A stretch of DNA of 64,000 nt from Pseudomonas bubulae (GTDB taxonomy: Bacteria; Pseudomonadota; Gammaproteobacteria; Pseudomonadales; Pseudomonadaceae): the NCBI RefSeq assembly GCF_900618535.1, contig NZ_UYJA01000005.1, positions 310,001-374,000 on the forward strand. The letters run 5' to 3'. The position numbers were made by a program, and so were the translations under genes. Shown piece by piece: positions 25,999 to 34,862 of this stretch (position 1 is the stretch's first letter; every line of letters starts with the position of its first letter). A model generated the notes under the pieces. The model saw only the letters and a program-made list of their open reading frames with translations. It made no database searches and was not told the origin of the DNA.

Positions 25999-28218
25999 GT
26001 GCCCGACGCCATTTTGCGCCTTGCCCTGCCTTCCCCCTTGCGCCGCCTGTTTGATTACCGGGCGCCTGCTGGCGTGCTGCGCAGTCAATTACAGCCCGGC
26101 ATGCGCCTGCGGGTACCGTTCGGACGACGGGAGATGATTGGCATACTGGTCGAGGTGGTCGACCACAGCGAAGTACCAGCCGAAAAGCTCAAGCCCGCCA
26201 TCGCCCTGCTCGACGCCACGCCGCCGCTGCCCGCCTCTTTATTCAAGCTGTGCCTGTGGACGTCGCAGTACTACCAGCACAGCCTGGGCGACACCCTGAG
26301 CTGGGCGTTGCCAGTATTGCTGCGCCAGGGTGAGCTGGCCGAAACGCGCCAGGAACGATTCTGGCAGATTGCCCCGGGCGCCCGGCTTGACGACCCCCGT
26401 GTTGCCCGCGCTCCACGCCAGCGTGAAGCACTGGCCACCCTCGCCCAGCACCCCCACGGCGTGGCGCATCAACTGTTAAGCAAGTTGATGCTGAGCAAGG
26501 ACAGCCTCGACCTGCTGCTGGCCAAGGAGCTGGTCACTGTCGAGATCCGCCGCCATGCACCCAGTGAGCGCCATGAACATTGGCTGGCTCAGCCCGAGTT
26601 GCCGCTCAACGACGAGCAACGCGCTGCCTACGAAGCAATTCGCGCAGGTTTCGACCACTTCCATGCCTTCCTGCTGGCCGGGGTCACTGGCAGCGGCAAG
26701 ACCGAAGTGTATTTGCAATTGATCCGTGAAACCCTCCAGGCCGGCAAGCAGGCGCTGGTGCTGATCCCGGAAATCAACCTGGGGCCGCAAACCCTGGCCC
26801 GCTTCGAACAACGCTTCAATGCCCGTATTGCGCTGGTGCATTCTGCGGTCAATGACCGCGAGCGCCTGGAAAGCTGGCTGGCAGCCCGTGATGGCGAAGC
26901 CGACATTATTATTGGCACGCGTTCAGCGCTGTTCACCCCGATGAAAAACCCGGGGCTGATCATTATCGACGAAGAGCACGACGGCTCTTATAAACAGCAG
27001 GAAGGTTTGCGCTACCACGCCCGCGACCTGGCACTGGTGCGTGCCCGGCAGGAAAACATCCCCATCGTACTCGGCTCCGCAACGCCATCACTGGAAAGCC
27101 TGCACAACGCCTACACCGGCCGTTACGGCTTGCTGCGCCTGAACGAACGTGCTGGCGGGGCCAAACAGCCTCGTTTTCTGCGCCTGGATGTGAAAAGCCG
27201 TCCCCTGGACAGCGGCATTTCCGGGCCGATGCAACAGGCCATCGGCCAGACCCTCGCTGCGGGCCAGCAAGTACTGGTGTTTTTGAACCGTCGAGGCTTC
27301 GCGCCGACTTTGCTGTGCCATGACTGTGGCTGGATGTCTGAATGCCAGCGCTGCGATGCGCGCATGACCGTTCATCAGCGCTCTGGCGAGCTACGCTGCC
27401 ATCACTGCGGCTACGTCGAGCGCGTTCCGCGCAACTGCCCGCAATGCGGCAAAGTCGACCTGCGGCCTGTAGGTGCCGGGACTGAGCGCGCCGAAGAGCG
27501 GCTGGGGATTTTGTTCCCCGACTACCCGGTACTGCGGGTAGATCGAGACAGTACCTCGCGCAAGGACGCGATGAACCAACTGTTTGCCACGATCCAGAAG
27601 GGCCAGCCGTGCATACTGATCGGCACACAAATGCTCGCCAAAGGCCATCACTTCCCCCGGGTGACGCTGGTATCGATCCTGGATGCCGATGGCGGCCTGT
27701 TCTCCGGCGACTTCCGCGCCAGCGAGCGCATGGCCCAGCTGATCGTTCAGGTCGCGGGCCGGGCCGGCCGGGCTGAAGAGCCGGGCAAGGTGATTATCCA
27801 GACCCATCTGGCCGACCACCCGCTGCTGATCCAACTGACCGAGCAGGGTTACTTCGCCTTCGCCGAACAGGCCCTGAGCGAACGCCGGGCGGCAGGGCTG
27901 CCGCCTTTCGCCCATCTGGCGCTGCTGCGCGCAGAAGCCCACAAACCGGGACAAGCCGAAGGTTTTCTGGATGAAGCCTGCAGCGAGGCTGAACGCCTGC
28001 TGGGTGAGCTGAACCTGGGGGGTATCGAGTTGCTCGGCCCCGTGCCTGCGCCAATGGAGCGCAGGGCCGGACGCTATCGTGCTCAACTACTATTACAGGC
28101 CAATGCCCGTGCACCGCTGCATCGTTTACTGAGCCAATGGCTGCTGGTCCTTGAGCAAATGCCCAGCGGTCGACAGGTGCGCTGGTCGCTGGACGTGGAC
28201 CCGGTAGACCTTTATTGA
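25999..28218 (+). CDS. priA: Primosomal replication-restart helicase PriA
   Basis: A 739-residue 3'-5' DNA helicase that reloads the replisome at stalled forks. The N-terminal DNA-binding domain starts MPDAILRLALPSPLRRLFDY. Walker A is GVTGSGKTEVY near residue 230, the helicase DEEH box follows, and a zinc-binding insert has paired CxxC motifs (CHDCGWMSECQRC, CHHCG, CPQCG). The start is GTG at 25999. The length is normal. Confidence 0.96.
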   Translation: MPDAILRLALPSPLRRLFDYRAPAGVLRSQLQPGMRLRVPFGRREMIGILVEVVDHSEVPAEKLKPAIALLDATPPLPASLFKLCLWTSQYYQHSLGDTLSWALPVLLRQGELAETRQERFWQIAPGARLDDPRVARAPRQREALATLAQHPHGVAHQLLSKLMLSKDSLDLLLAKELVTVEIRRHAPSERHEHWLAQPELPLNDEQRAAYEAIRAGFDHFHAFLLAGVTGSGKTEVYLQLIRETLQAGKQALVLIPEINLGPQTLARFEQRFNARIALVHSAVNDRERLESWLAARDGEADIIIGTRSALFTPMKNPGLIIIDEEHDGSYKQQEGLRYHARDLALVRARQENIPIVLGSATPSLESLHNAYTGRYGLLRLNERAGGAKQPRFLRLDVKSRPLDSGISGPMQQAIGQTLAAGQQVLVFLNRRGFAPTLLCHDCGWMSECQRCDARMTVHQRSGELRCHHCGYVERVPRNCPQCGKVDLRPVGAGTERAEERLGILFPDYPVLRVDRDSTSRKDAMNQLFATIQKGQPCILIGTQMLAKGHHFPRVTLVSILDADGGLFSGDFRASERMAQLIVQVAGRAGRAEEPGKVIIQTHLADHPLLIQLTEQGYFAFAEQALSERRAAGLPPFAHLALLRAEAHKPGQAEGFLDEACSEAERLLGELNLGGIELLGPVPAPMERRAGRYRAQLLLQANARAPLHRLLSQWLLVLEQMPSGRQVRWSLDVDPVDLY

Positions 28219-28234
28219 GTCACCTCATGACCCC

Positions 28235-28319
28235 GTGGGAGCGGGCTTGCTCGCGATGCAGACGACGCGGTACAACTTGAAAACCGCAGCGATGCCATCG
28301 CGAGCAAGCTCGCGCCCAC
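28235..28319. repeat. REPIN between priA and argS
   Basis: GTGGGAGCGGGCTTGCTCG and an inverted copy (CGAGCAAGCTCGCGCCCAC) separated by about 45 nt. It starts 16 nt after the priA stop and could form a large stem. Confidence 0.85.
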
Positions 28320-28459
28320 CGTTTTGACGTAATAACCGAACACCGCAGATCCATAACCCGCCTGCTAAGGTTGGCAAGGCCGACCTTGCAACGGATAATA
28401 CCCAGTTTTTCCACCTGCGCACTGAAGCGCTACCGCGCTTGCGGTCGAAAGAGAAGACC

Positions 28460-30196
28460 ATGAAAGACACCATTCGCCAGCTTATTCAACAAGCCCTAGC
28501 TCAACTCGTCACAGAAGGTGTGTTGCCTGAAGGCCTGACGCCAGCGATTCAGGTGGAAAACGCCCGTGACAAAACCCACGGCGACTTCGCCAGCAACATC
28601 GCCATGATGCTGGCCAAGCCTGCGGGTATGAAACCCCGTGATCTGGCTGAAAAAATCATCGCGGCACTGCCCGCCGATGAGCAGATCAGCAAAACCGAAA
28701 TCGCCGGCCCTGGCTTCCTGAATTTCTTCCAGAACACCCAGGCCCTGGCTTCGCGCCTCGACGCGGCCCTGGCTGACGAGAAAATCGGTGTACGCAAGGC
28801 CACCCCGGCCATGCGTACCGTGATCGACATGTCCGCGCCCAACCTGGCCAAAGAGATGCATGTGGGCCACTTGCGCTCCACCATCATTGGCGATGGCGTG
28901 GCCCGTGTACTGGAATTCCTCGGCGACGAGGTGATTCGCCAAAACCACGTAGGCGACTGGGGCACCCAGTTCGGCATGCTGATGGCCTATCTGGAAGAAA
29001 ACCCGATCACCAGCGACGAGCTGTCCGATCTGGAAAACTTCTACCGCGCCGCGAAAAAACGCTTTGACGAGTCCCCGGAGTTCGCCGACCGTGCCCGTAG
29101 CCTGGTGGTCAAGCTGCAAGCCGGTGACCCGGACTGCCTGGCGCTGTGGACCAAGTTCAAAGACATCTCACTGTCGCACTGCCAGAAAATCTACGAGCAG
29201 TTGAACGTTAAACTGACCATGGCTGACGTAATGGGCGAAAGCGCCTACAACGACGACCTGATCAACGTGGTCAACGACCTCAAGGCCAAGGGCATGCTGG
29301 TCGAGAGCAACGGCGCCCAGTGCGTGTTCCTCGACGAGTTCAAGAATGCCGAAGGCGAGCCGCTGCCCGTCATCATCGTCAAGGCCGACGGCGGCTATCT
29401 ATACGCCACCACTGACTTGGCAGCCATTCGCTATCGCAGCGGCGTATTGAAAGCCGATCGCGCCCTGTACTTCGTCGATCAGCGCCAGGCCCTGCACTTC
29501 CAGCAGGTGTTTGCGGTTGCGCGCAAGGCCGGTTTCATCACCCATCCGATGGAAATGGAACACATGGGCTTCGGCACCATGAACGGCGCCGATGGCCGTC
29601 CATTCAAGACCCGTGATGGCGGTACGGTTAAACTCATTGACCTGCTCAACGAAGCCAAAGAACGTGCCTACACGTTGGTTAAAGAGAAAAACCCGGAGTT
29701 GCCTGAAGACGAACTGCGTGCCATCGCCAAAGTGGTCGGCATTGGCGCGGTGAAATACGCCGACCTGTCCAAGCACCGCACCAGCGACTACAGCTTCAAC
29801 TTCGACTTGATGCTGAACTTTGAAGGCAATACCGCACCTTACCTGCTGTACGCCTACACCCGCGTTGCGGGCGTGTTCCGCAAACTGGGCAAGGGCTTTG
29901 AAGAAGTGCAGGGCCAGATCGTGCTTGAAGCCCCGCAAGAACAGGAACTGGCTGCCAAGCTGGCGCAGTTCGGCGAGGTGCTGAACAACGTGGCCGAAAA
30001 AGGCACGCCTCATACCCTCTGTACTTACCTGTACGAAGTGGCCGGCCTGTTCTCCAGCTTTTACGAGAACTGCCCGATCCTGAGCGCCGAAGACGAAGCA
30101 CAGAAACAGAGCCGCTTGCGCCTGGCGGCACTGGCAGGCCGTACCCTCAAGCAAGGCCTGGAACTGCTGGGTCTGGAAACCCTGGAGCGCATGTAA
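28460..30196 (+). CDS. argS: Arginyl-tRNA synthetase
   Basis: A 578-residue class I synthetase. The N-terminal arginine-tRNA domain (about 1-85) precedes the catalytic domain with the HIGH-type motif HVGH at 134-137 (SAPNLAKEMHVGHLRSTI), and the C-terminal DALR anticodon-binding domain ends in LKQGLELLGLETLERM. I chose ATG 28460 rather than the upstream frame start at 28439, because it has GAGAAG at ribosome-site distance and gives the standard length. Confidence 0.97.
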   Translation: MKDTIRQLIQQALAQLVTEGVLPEGLTPAIQVENARDKTHGDFASNIAMMLAKPAGMKPRDLAEKIIAALPADEQISKTEIAGPGFLNFFQNTQALASRLDAALADEKIGVRKATPAMRTVIDMSAPNLAKEMHVGHLRSTIIGDGVARVLEFLGDEVIRQNHVGDWGTQFGMLMAYLEENPITSDELSDLENFYRAAKKRFDESPEFADRARSLVVKLQAGDPDCLALWTKFKDISLSHCQKIYEQLNVKLTMADVMGESAYNDDLINVVNDLKAKGMLVESNGAQCVFLDEFKNAEGEPLPVIIVKADGGYLYATTDLAAIRYRSGVLKADRALYFVDQRQALHFQQVFAVARKAGFITHPMEMEHMGFGTMNGADGRPFKTRDGGTVKLIDLLNEAKERAYTLVKEKNPELPEDELRAIAKVVGIGAVKYADLSKHRTSDYSFNFDLMLNFEGNTAPYLLYAYTRVAGVFRKLGKGFEEVQGQIVLEAPQEQELAAKLAQFGEVLNNVAEKGTPHTLCTYLYEVAGLFSSFYENCPILSAEDEAQKQSRLRLAALAGRTLKQGLELLGLETLERM

Positions 30197-30197
30197 G

Positions 30198-30890
30198 TTG
30201 GCCGCCAAGAAGAAACCAGTACCCAAGCGTGGTGCCAGCCGGTATCAGGCGCCCGCCAAAAAGCCGATCCCGGGCTGGCTATGGATGGCCATCGGCCTGA
30301 CCGTGGGCGCCTTTATCGTGTTTCTGATGAAGCTCGAACCCGGCCAGGGTGATGACGTCAAACGGGTCAAGCAGGAGCAGCAGAAAGCCACGAAAGTGGC
30401 CGAAGCCAACAAGACCGCGCCGAGCCCGACTCAGCCGGCCAAGCCCAAGTACGACTTCTATACCTTGCTGCCCGAGTCTGAAGTGCTCGTGCCGCCAGAA
30501 GCCGTGCCCGAGAAGACCCTGCCTACACCACAAACCGCGCCGCTGGCACCGGTAACACCGGCTGAAGCAGCCAAAATCGACACCGCCCGCGCCCAGGCAG
30601 CCTTGAGCGGAATCACTCCGCCTCCAGCGCCACCTGTCGTCAAGGCGGCACCGGTTACCAAGTTCTTCCTGCAAGCGGGCTCGTTCCGCAAACAGGCCGA
30701 TGCCGAAAAAGTACGCGCGCAAATCATCCTGCTGGGCCAGACCGCTACGGTTGAAGCCGGCACGGTGAAAGACGAAACCTGGTACCGGGTGCTGGTTGGC
30801 CCGTTCAGCAATCGCGACCAGTTGACGGTGGCCCAAAAGCAATTGGCGGGCGGCGGTTTCAACAACCTGTTGTTGCAACAGCGCCGCTGA
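30198..30890 (+). CDS. FtsN-like SPOR-domain cell-division protein
   Basis: A 230-residue bitopic membrane protein. A basic cytoplasmic N-terminus is followed by a transmembrane helix at about 26-44, a Pro/Ala-rich periplasmic linker and a SPOR domain at about 155-229 (KFFLQAGSFRKQADAEKVRA, then WYRVLVGPF). The start is TTG at 30198, one base after the argS stop, so it is translationally coupled to argS. Its position before hslV-hslU is that of enterobacterial ftsN, which supports a divisome role by synteny. Confidence 0.85.
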   Translation: MAAKKKPVPKRGASRYQAPAKKPIPGWLWMAIGLTVGAFIVFLMKLEPGQGDDVKRVKQEQQKATKVAEANKTAPSPTQPAKPKYDFYTLLPESEVLVPPEAVPEKTLPTPQTAPLAPVTPAEAAKIDTARAQAALSGITPPPAPPVVKAAPVTKFFLQAGSFRKQADAEKVRAQIILLGQTATVEAGTVKDETWYRVLVGPFSNRDQLTVAQKQLAGGGFNNLLLQQRR

Positions 30891-30923
30891 CAGCAGCCGC
30901 TCCCACGGGATTACGCTACACCC

Positions 30924-31010
30924 TGTGGGAGCGGGCTTGCTCGCGATGGCATCACCGCGATCAGCCTGACACTGCGGGTCGTCTGCATTTCGAGCAAGCC
31001 CGCTCCCACA
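30924..31010. repeat. REPIN between the ftsN-like gene and hslV
   Basis: TGTGGGAGCGGGCTTGCTCG with an inverted partner ending GCCCGCTCCCACA. A stray half unit (CCGCTCCCAC) sits just upstream at about 30898-30907, suggesting that REP copies have accumulated or decayed here. Confidence 0.85.
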
Positions 31011-31133
31011 ACATCTTCGCCAAATCCTGCCTCCCCGTTCATCCCCATTCCCTCCCCGCTGTTGAAAAATCCGCGACAACCCCCATATGTATTTCCATCA
31101 GGCATTTTCGCCCCGCTGCGTGGAGACTCTCCC

Positions 31134-31664
31134 TTGACCACCATCGTTTCAGTACGCCGCCACGGCAAAGTCGTCATGGCTGGCGACGGCCAGGTTTCTC
31201 TTGGCAATACCGTGATGAAAGGCAACGCGAAAAAAGTCCGTCGCCTCTATCACGGCCAGGTCATCGCCGGTTTCGCCGGTGCCACCGCTGATGCATTCAC
31301 CCTGTTCGAACGCTTTGAAGGCCAGCTTGAAAAGCACCAGGGCCATCTGGTTCGCGCCGCTGTCGAGTTGGCCAAAGAATGGCGTACCGACCGCTCGCTG
31401 AGCCGCCTGGAAGCCATGCTGGCCGTAGCCAACAAGGACGCATCCTTGATCATCACCGGTAACGGTGACGTGGTTGAGCCTGAAGACGGCTTGATCGCAA
31501 TGGGTTCGGGCGGTGCATTCGCCCAGGCAGCGGCCCGTGCCCTGCTGATGAAGACCGAACTGTCGGCCCGCGAAATCGCTGAAACAGCACTCGGTATTGC
31601 TGGCGATATCTGCGTATTCACCAACCACAACATCACTATTGAGGAGCAGGACCTCGCTGAATAA
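31134..31664 (+). CDS. hslV: ATP-dependent protease proteolytic subunit HslV
   Basis: A 176-residue proteasome-like peptidase forming a dodecamer with HslU. The protein starts M-TTIVSVRRHGKVV, and Thr2 is the N-terminal nucleophile after Met removal. VVMAGDGQVS and GSGGAFAQAAARAL are family motifs. I chose the TTG at 31134 because GGAG lies 8 nt upstream and only this start places the catalytic threonine at the N-terminus; the longer frame from 31062 would bury it. Confidence 0.96.
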   Translation: MTTIVSVRRHGKVVMAGDGQVSLGNTVMKGNAKKVRRLYHGQVIAGFAGATADAFTLFERFEGQLEKHQGHLVRAAVELAKEWRTDRSLSRLEAMLAVANKDASLIITGNGDVVEPEDGLIAMGSGGAFAQAAARALLMKTELSAREIAETALGIAGDICVFTNHNITIEEQDLAE

Positions 31665-31732
31665 GTCACCTGCCGGGCCGCTTCAACGGCCCGTTTGTGA
31701 ACCTTGATTCTGCTAGAGGAACGCCAATTATT

Positions 31733-33067
31733 ATGTCCATGACTCCCCGCGAAATTGTCCACGAACTCAATCGCCACATCATCGGCCAGGACGACGCCAA
31801 GCGCGCCGTTGCCATCGCGCTGCGTAACCGCTGGCGCCGGATGCAACTGCCGGAAGAACTGCGCGTTGAAGTCACACCAAAAAACATCTTGATGATCGGC
31901 CCTACCGGCGTCGGTAAAACCGAGATCGCCCGTCGTCTGGCCAAATTGGCCAACGCACCGTTCATCAAGGTTGAAGCGACCAAGTTCACCGAAGTTGGCT
32001 ATGTAGGCCGCGACGTCGAGTCGATCATCCGTGATCTGGCTGATGCTGCAATCAAGCTGCTGCGCGAACAGGAAATCGTAAAGGTTCGCCACCGTGCCGA
32101 AGACGCCGCCGAAGAGCGCATCCTCGACGCTCTGCTGCCTCCTGCCCGCACATTCGGCGAAGAAGCCGCCGTACCGCAGGATTCCAACACTCGCCAGCTG
32201 TTCCGCAAGCGTCTGCGTGAAGGCCAGCTGGACGACAAGGAAATCGAAATCGAAGTCGCCGATGCTGTTGGTGTGGACATCTCCGCGCCGCCTGGCATGG
32301 AAGAAATGACCAACCAGTTGCAAAGCCTGTTTGCCAACATGGGCAAAGGCAAGCGCAAGAGCCGCAAGCTGAAAGTCAAAGAAGCCCTGAAAATGGTGCG
32401 TGACGAAGAAGCCGGTCGCCTGGTTAATGACGAAGAACTCAAGGCCAAGGCCCTGGAAGCGGTCGAACAGCACGGTATCGTGTTTATCGATGAAATCGAC
32501 AAAGTGGCCAAGCGCGGTAATGTCGGTGGCGCCGATGTGTCCCGCGAAGGTGTGCAGCGCGACCTGCTGCCGCTGATCGAAGGTTGCACCGTCAATACCA
32601 AACTGGGCATGGTCAAGACCGACCACATCCTGTTTATCGCTTCCGGTGCGTTCCACCTGAGCAAGCCAAGCGACCTGGTGCCCGAGCTGCAAGGCCGTCT
32701 GCCGATCCGAGTTGAACTCAAGGCGCTGTCGCCACAGGATTTCGAACGCATCCTCAGCGAGCCGCACGCTTCGTTGACCGAGCAATACCGCGAGCTGCTG
32801 AAAACCGAAGGCCTGAACATCGAGTTCATGCCTGAAGGCATCAAGCGCCTGGCCGAAATTGCCTGGCAGGTGAACGAGAAAACCGAGAATATCGGTGCCC
32901 GCCGCCTGCACACGCTGCTTGAACGTTTGCTCGAAGAGGTGTCCTTCAGCGCCGGTGATATCGCCAGTGCGCAGAATGAGGAGCCTATCCGCATCGACGC
33001 CGAATACGTCAACAGCCACCTGGGCGAACTGGCCGAGAACGAAGACCTCTCGCGCTACATCTTGTAA
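31733..33067 (+). CDS. hslU: ATP-dependent protease ATPase subunit HslU
   Basis: A 444-residue AAA+ unfoldase that feeds proteins into HslV. It has Walker A GPTGVGKT at 56-63, Walker B VFIDEID in the middle of the protein after the intermediate (I) domain, and a C-terminal sensor-2 region. The tail ends EDLSRYIL, the peptide that inserts into HslV. ATG 31733 has AGAGGA upstream. It follows hslV by 68 nt. Confidence 0.97.
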   Translation: MSMTPREIVHELNRHIIGQDDAKRAVAIALRNRWRRMQLPEELRVEVTPKNILMIGPTGVGKTEIARRLAKLANAPFIKVEATKFTEVGYVGRDVESIIRDLADAAIKLLREQEIVKVRHRAEDAAEERILDALLPPARTFGEEAAVPQDSNTRQLFRKRLREGQLDDKEIEIEVADAVGVDISAPPGMEEMTNQLQSLFANMGKGKRKSRKLKVKEALKMVRDEEAGRLVNDEELKAKALEAVEQHGIVFIDEIDKVAKRGNVGGADVSREGVQRDLLPLIEGCTVNTKLGMVKTDHILFIASGAFHLSKPSDLVPELQGRLPIRVELKALSPQDFERILSEPHASLTEQYRELLKTEGLNIEFMPEGIKRLAEIAWQVNEKTENIGARRLHTLLERLLEEVSFSAGDIASAQNEEPIRIDAEYVNSHLGELAENEDLSRYIL

Positions 33068-33079
33068 GCCCTTTGCACC

Positions 33080-33102
33080 TGTAGCCGCTCTCAGCGGCTA
33101 CA
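33080..33102 (+). terminator. Hairpin after hslU
   Basis: TGTAGCCGCT pairs with AGCGGCTACA around CTC, 12 nt beyond the hslU stop, with no T-run. The same TGTAGCCGCT end recurs in the large inverted repeat at 33522-33672, so this may be a short relative of that repeat family. Confidence 0.5.
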
Positions 33103-33126
33103 GCGCTTGTGCAATGACCTAAGGTT

Positions 33127-33504
33127 ATGACCATGATCCCCAGTGCCATCAACCTGCACAAAGCTTCTAAGACCCTCACCCTCAAATACCCGTCCGGCGA
33201 AGAGCACCACCTGCCGGCCGAGTTTCTGCGCGTGCACTCGCCGTCTGCCGAGGTTCAGGGCCACGGCAATCCGATTCTGCAATTTGGCAAGATCAATGTC
33301 GGCTTGAGCAAGATCGAACCCGCAGGCCAGTACGCGTTGAAACTGACCTTCGATGACGGTCACGACAGCGGGCTGTTTACCTGGGACTACCTCTACCAGC
33401 TCGGCGTGCGCCAGCAAGAGCTGTGGGCGGATTACTTGCAGGAACTGAAAAAAGCCGGCAAGTCCCGCGACCCTTCGGTGTCGGTGGTCAAATTGATGCT
33501 CTGA
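33127..33504 (+). CDS. DUF971 (gamma-butyrobetaine hydroxylase N-terminal-like) protein
   Basis: A 125-residue cytoplasmic protein made almost entirely of the DUF971 domain: LTLKYPSGEEHHLPAEFLRVHSPSAEVQGHG and GLFTWDYLYQLG are typical. In gamma-butyrobetaine hydroxylases the domain binds zinc, but its role as a stand-alone protein is unclear. It could start at ATG 33127 or at the next ATG, two codons later. It follows hslU as in other Pseudomonas, where the pha operon normally comes next. Confidence 0.88.
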   Translation: MTMIPSAINLHKASKTLTLKYPSGEEHHLPAEFLRVHSPSAEVQGHGNPILQFGKINVGLSKIEPAGQYALKLTFDDGHDSGLFTWDYLYQLGVRQQELWADYLQELKKAGKSRDPSVSVVKLML

Positions 33505-33521
33505 GCCGGCTGCAGCTTTTT

Positions 33522-33672
33522 TGTAGCCGCTGAGGCGCGCGTAGCGAGGCTGCGCCCGGCGGCGAAGCCGTCGTAGAACCATCCACTCCGGTTATTCAGA
33601 TGCACTGCGTTTACCGGATTTACGACGGCTTCGCCGCCGGGCGCAGCCTCGCGCGGCTCGTCAGCGGCTACA
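33522..33672. repeat. Long inverted repeat (about 52-bp arms) abutting phaF
   Basis: The left arm 33522-33575 and right arm 33621-33672 are near-perfect reverse complements, beginning TGTAGCCGCTGA and ending TCAGCGGCTACA, with a 45-nt spacer. It resembles a REPIN of a second family or a MITE-like element. It encodes no protein. The phaF stop codon (33668-33670) lies inside the right arm. Confidence 0.85.
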
Positions 33673-34336
33673 AAGTGGAAGTCGTTCCCTTGGCATCAAC
33701 CGCTGGCGCTTTAGGCGCTACTGGTTTCTTGGCCGCAGGTTTTTTGGCGGCCGGTTTGGCGGCTGCTGGCTTGCTCGCGGCCGCAGGAGCTTTAACAGCA
33801 GCGGGCTTGGCTGCAGGTTTGGCCGCAGGCTTGGCAGCCGCTTTGGCAACCGCAGGTTTTGCCGCAGCCTTGGCCGGTGCCGCCTTGCTCGCAACCGGCG
33901 CCTTGCTGGCCGCAACTTTGGCAGCCGCCGCAGTCAGCTTCTCGATATGCTTGGTCAGGGTCTCGACCTTGGCATGCAACGCCTTGACCTCATCACGGCT
34001 GGGGACACCCAAGCGGGTAATGGCGCTATTAAGGCGCTTGTCGAAAGCCTCTTCGAACTCGCCCCACTTTTCCAGGGCCAGATCCTTGACATCTTCAACC
34101 CGCGAGCGCGCGGACGATGTCGACGATTTAACGCCCTCGGCCACTTTGTGCCCGGCATCCTTGGCCAGTTTTTCGGCCTTTTCGCCATCCTTGACCAGGG
34201 TGTCGAAGAGCTTGCTGCCATCGGTATCAATTTTCGAGTACACACCCAAACCAGCCAGCCAGATTTTTCGTGAGTACTCTTCCACCTTGCCTACCCAGGT
34301 GTTGCTGTCTTTAGCAGTCGGTTTTTTCGCAGCCAT
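33668..34336 (-). CDS. phaF: Phasin PhaF (PHA granule-associated, histone H1-like tail)
   Basis: This 222-residue protein coats polyhydroxyalkanoate granules and can bind DNA. Residues 1-135 form the phasin domain (TWVGKVEEYSRKIWLAGLGVYSK), with a short coiled coil (EVKALHAKVETLTKHIEKLTAAA). The C-terminal 85 residues are Ala/Lys/Pro repeats (AAKPAAKPAAKPA) like histone H1. I chose ATG 34336, with GGGGGGA upstream. The stop codon comes from the adjoining inverted repeat, so the native tail may have been altered. The neighbouring phaI and the synthesis genes are missing. Confidence 0.9.
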   Translation of the reverse strand: MAAKKPTAKDSNTWVGKVEEYSRKIWLAGLGVYSKIDTDGSKLFDTLVKDGEKAEKLAKDAGHKVAEGVKSSTSSARSRVEDVKDLALEKWGEFEEAFDKRLNSAITRLGVPSRDEVKALHAKVETLTKHIEKLTAAAAKVAASKAPVASKAAPAKAAAKPAVAKAAAKPAAKPAAKPAAVKAPAAASKPAAAKPAAKKPAAKKPVAPKAPAVDAKGTTSTL

Positions 34337-34480
34337 CGTGTTCCCCCCAATGTCATGTCGCGACGCCGGTGAGCAGGATCGTCGAATCATCAAGATGAAC
34401 AAAGGTGCTCACCTGCATCAGGTTTAGACGTTAAACCGCCTTGTATCAAGGGCGCGGCCGCTATTAGACCGGCAACACGA

Positions 34481-34756
34481 CTACGCCAGCGCCTTATCCA
34501 GCGAGCGTTCGATTTCCGACTGGATCATGCCGCTCATCGCCGACATCAACAGGCCCAGTTGCACATCGACCTTGACGTTGTTGTCGCTGATTAGCAGGGT
34601 GCCATTCACTCCCGAGCGCTTCAGTTTTACCGTGTCGCCCGCCCAGGTAGGGGTCAGGCCGTACTGGCTGGCCAGTTTCTCGACCAAAGGCCGGGCTTTT
34701 TCCCGTGCGGCCTCAAGGCCCAGACTGTGGGTACGTTCAACGCTGATACGCGCCAT
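34481..34756 (-). CDS. Polyhydroxyalkanoic acid system family protein
   Basis: A 91-residue protein starting MARISVERTHSLGLEAAREKARPLVEKL, matching the small PHA-granule-region family found between the pha genes and ubiE in Pseudomonas. The sequence suggests an alpha/beta fold, and function is not established. The frame extends to 34786, but ATG 34756 is the conserved start with AGGAG upstream. The 144-nt gap to phaF is too short to hold phaI. Confidence 0.8.
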   Translation of the reverse strand: MARISVERTHSLGLEAAREKARPLVEKLASQYGLTPTWAGDTVKLKRSGVNGTLLISDNNVKVDVQLGLLMSAMSGMIQSEIERSLDKALA

Positions 34757-34862
34757 GGCGTGGCTCCTGATAAATAAAGCCGCCACTATACATTCACCCT
34801 CGCCAAGACAAAGCCGGCCACCGGGATTAGAATGGCCAGCATTCTCTTTTGGTGACAGCGAT

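Noticed and set aside
31250..33019. 589-codon open frame on the minus strand
   Set aside because: Antisense to hslV and hslU, both unmistakable.
33127..34756. phaF region as a recently inserted foreign island
   Set aside because: phaF and its small neighbour are in their usual order before ubiE; the pattern is loss of genes, not gain.
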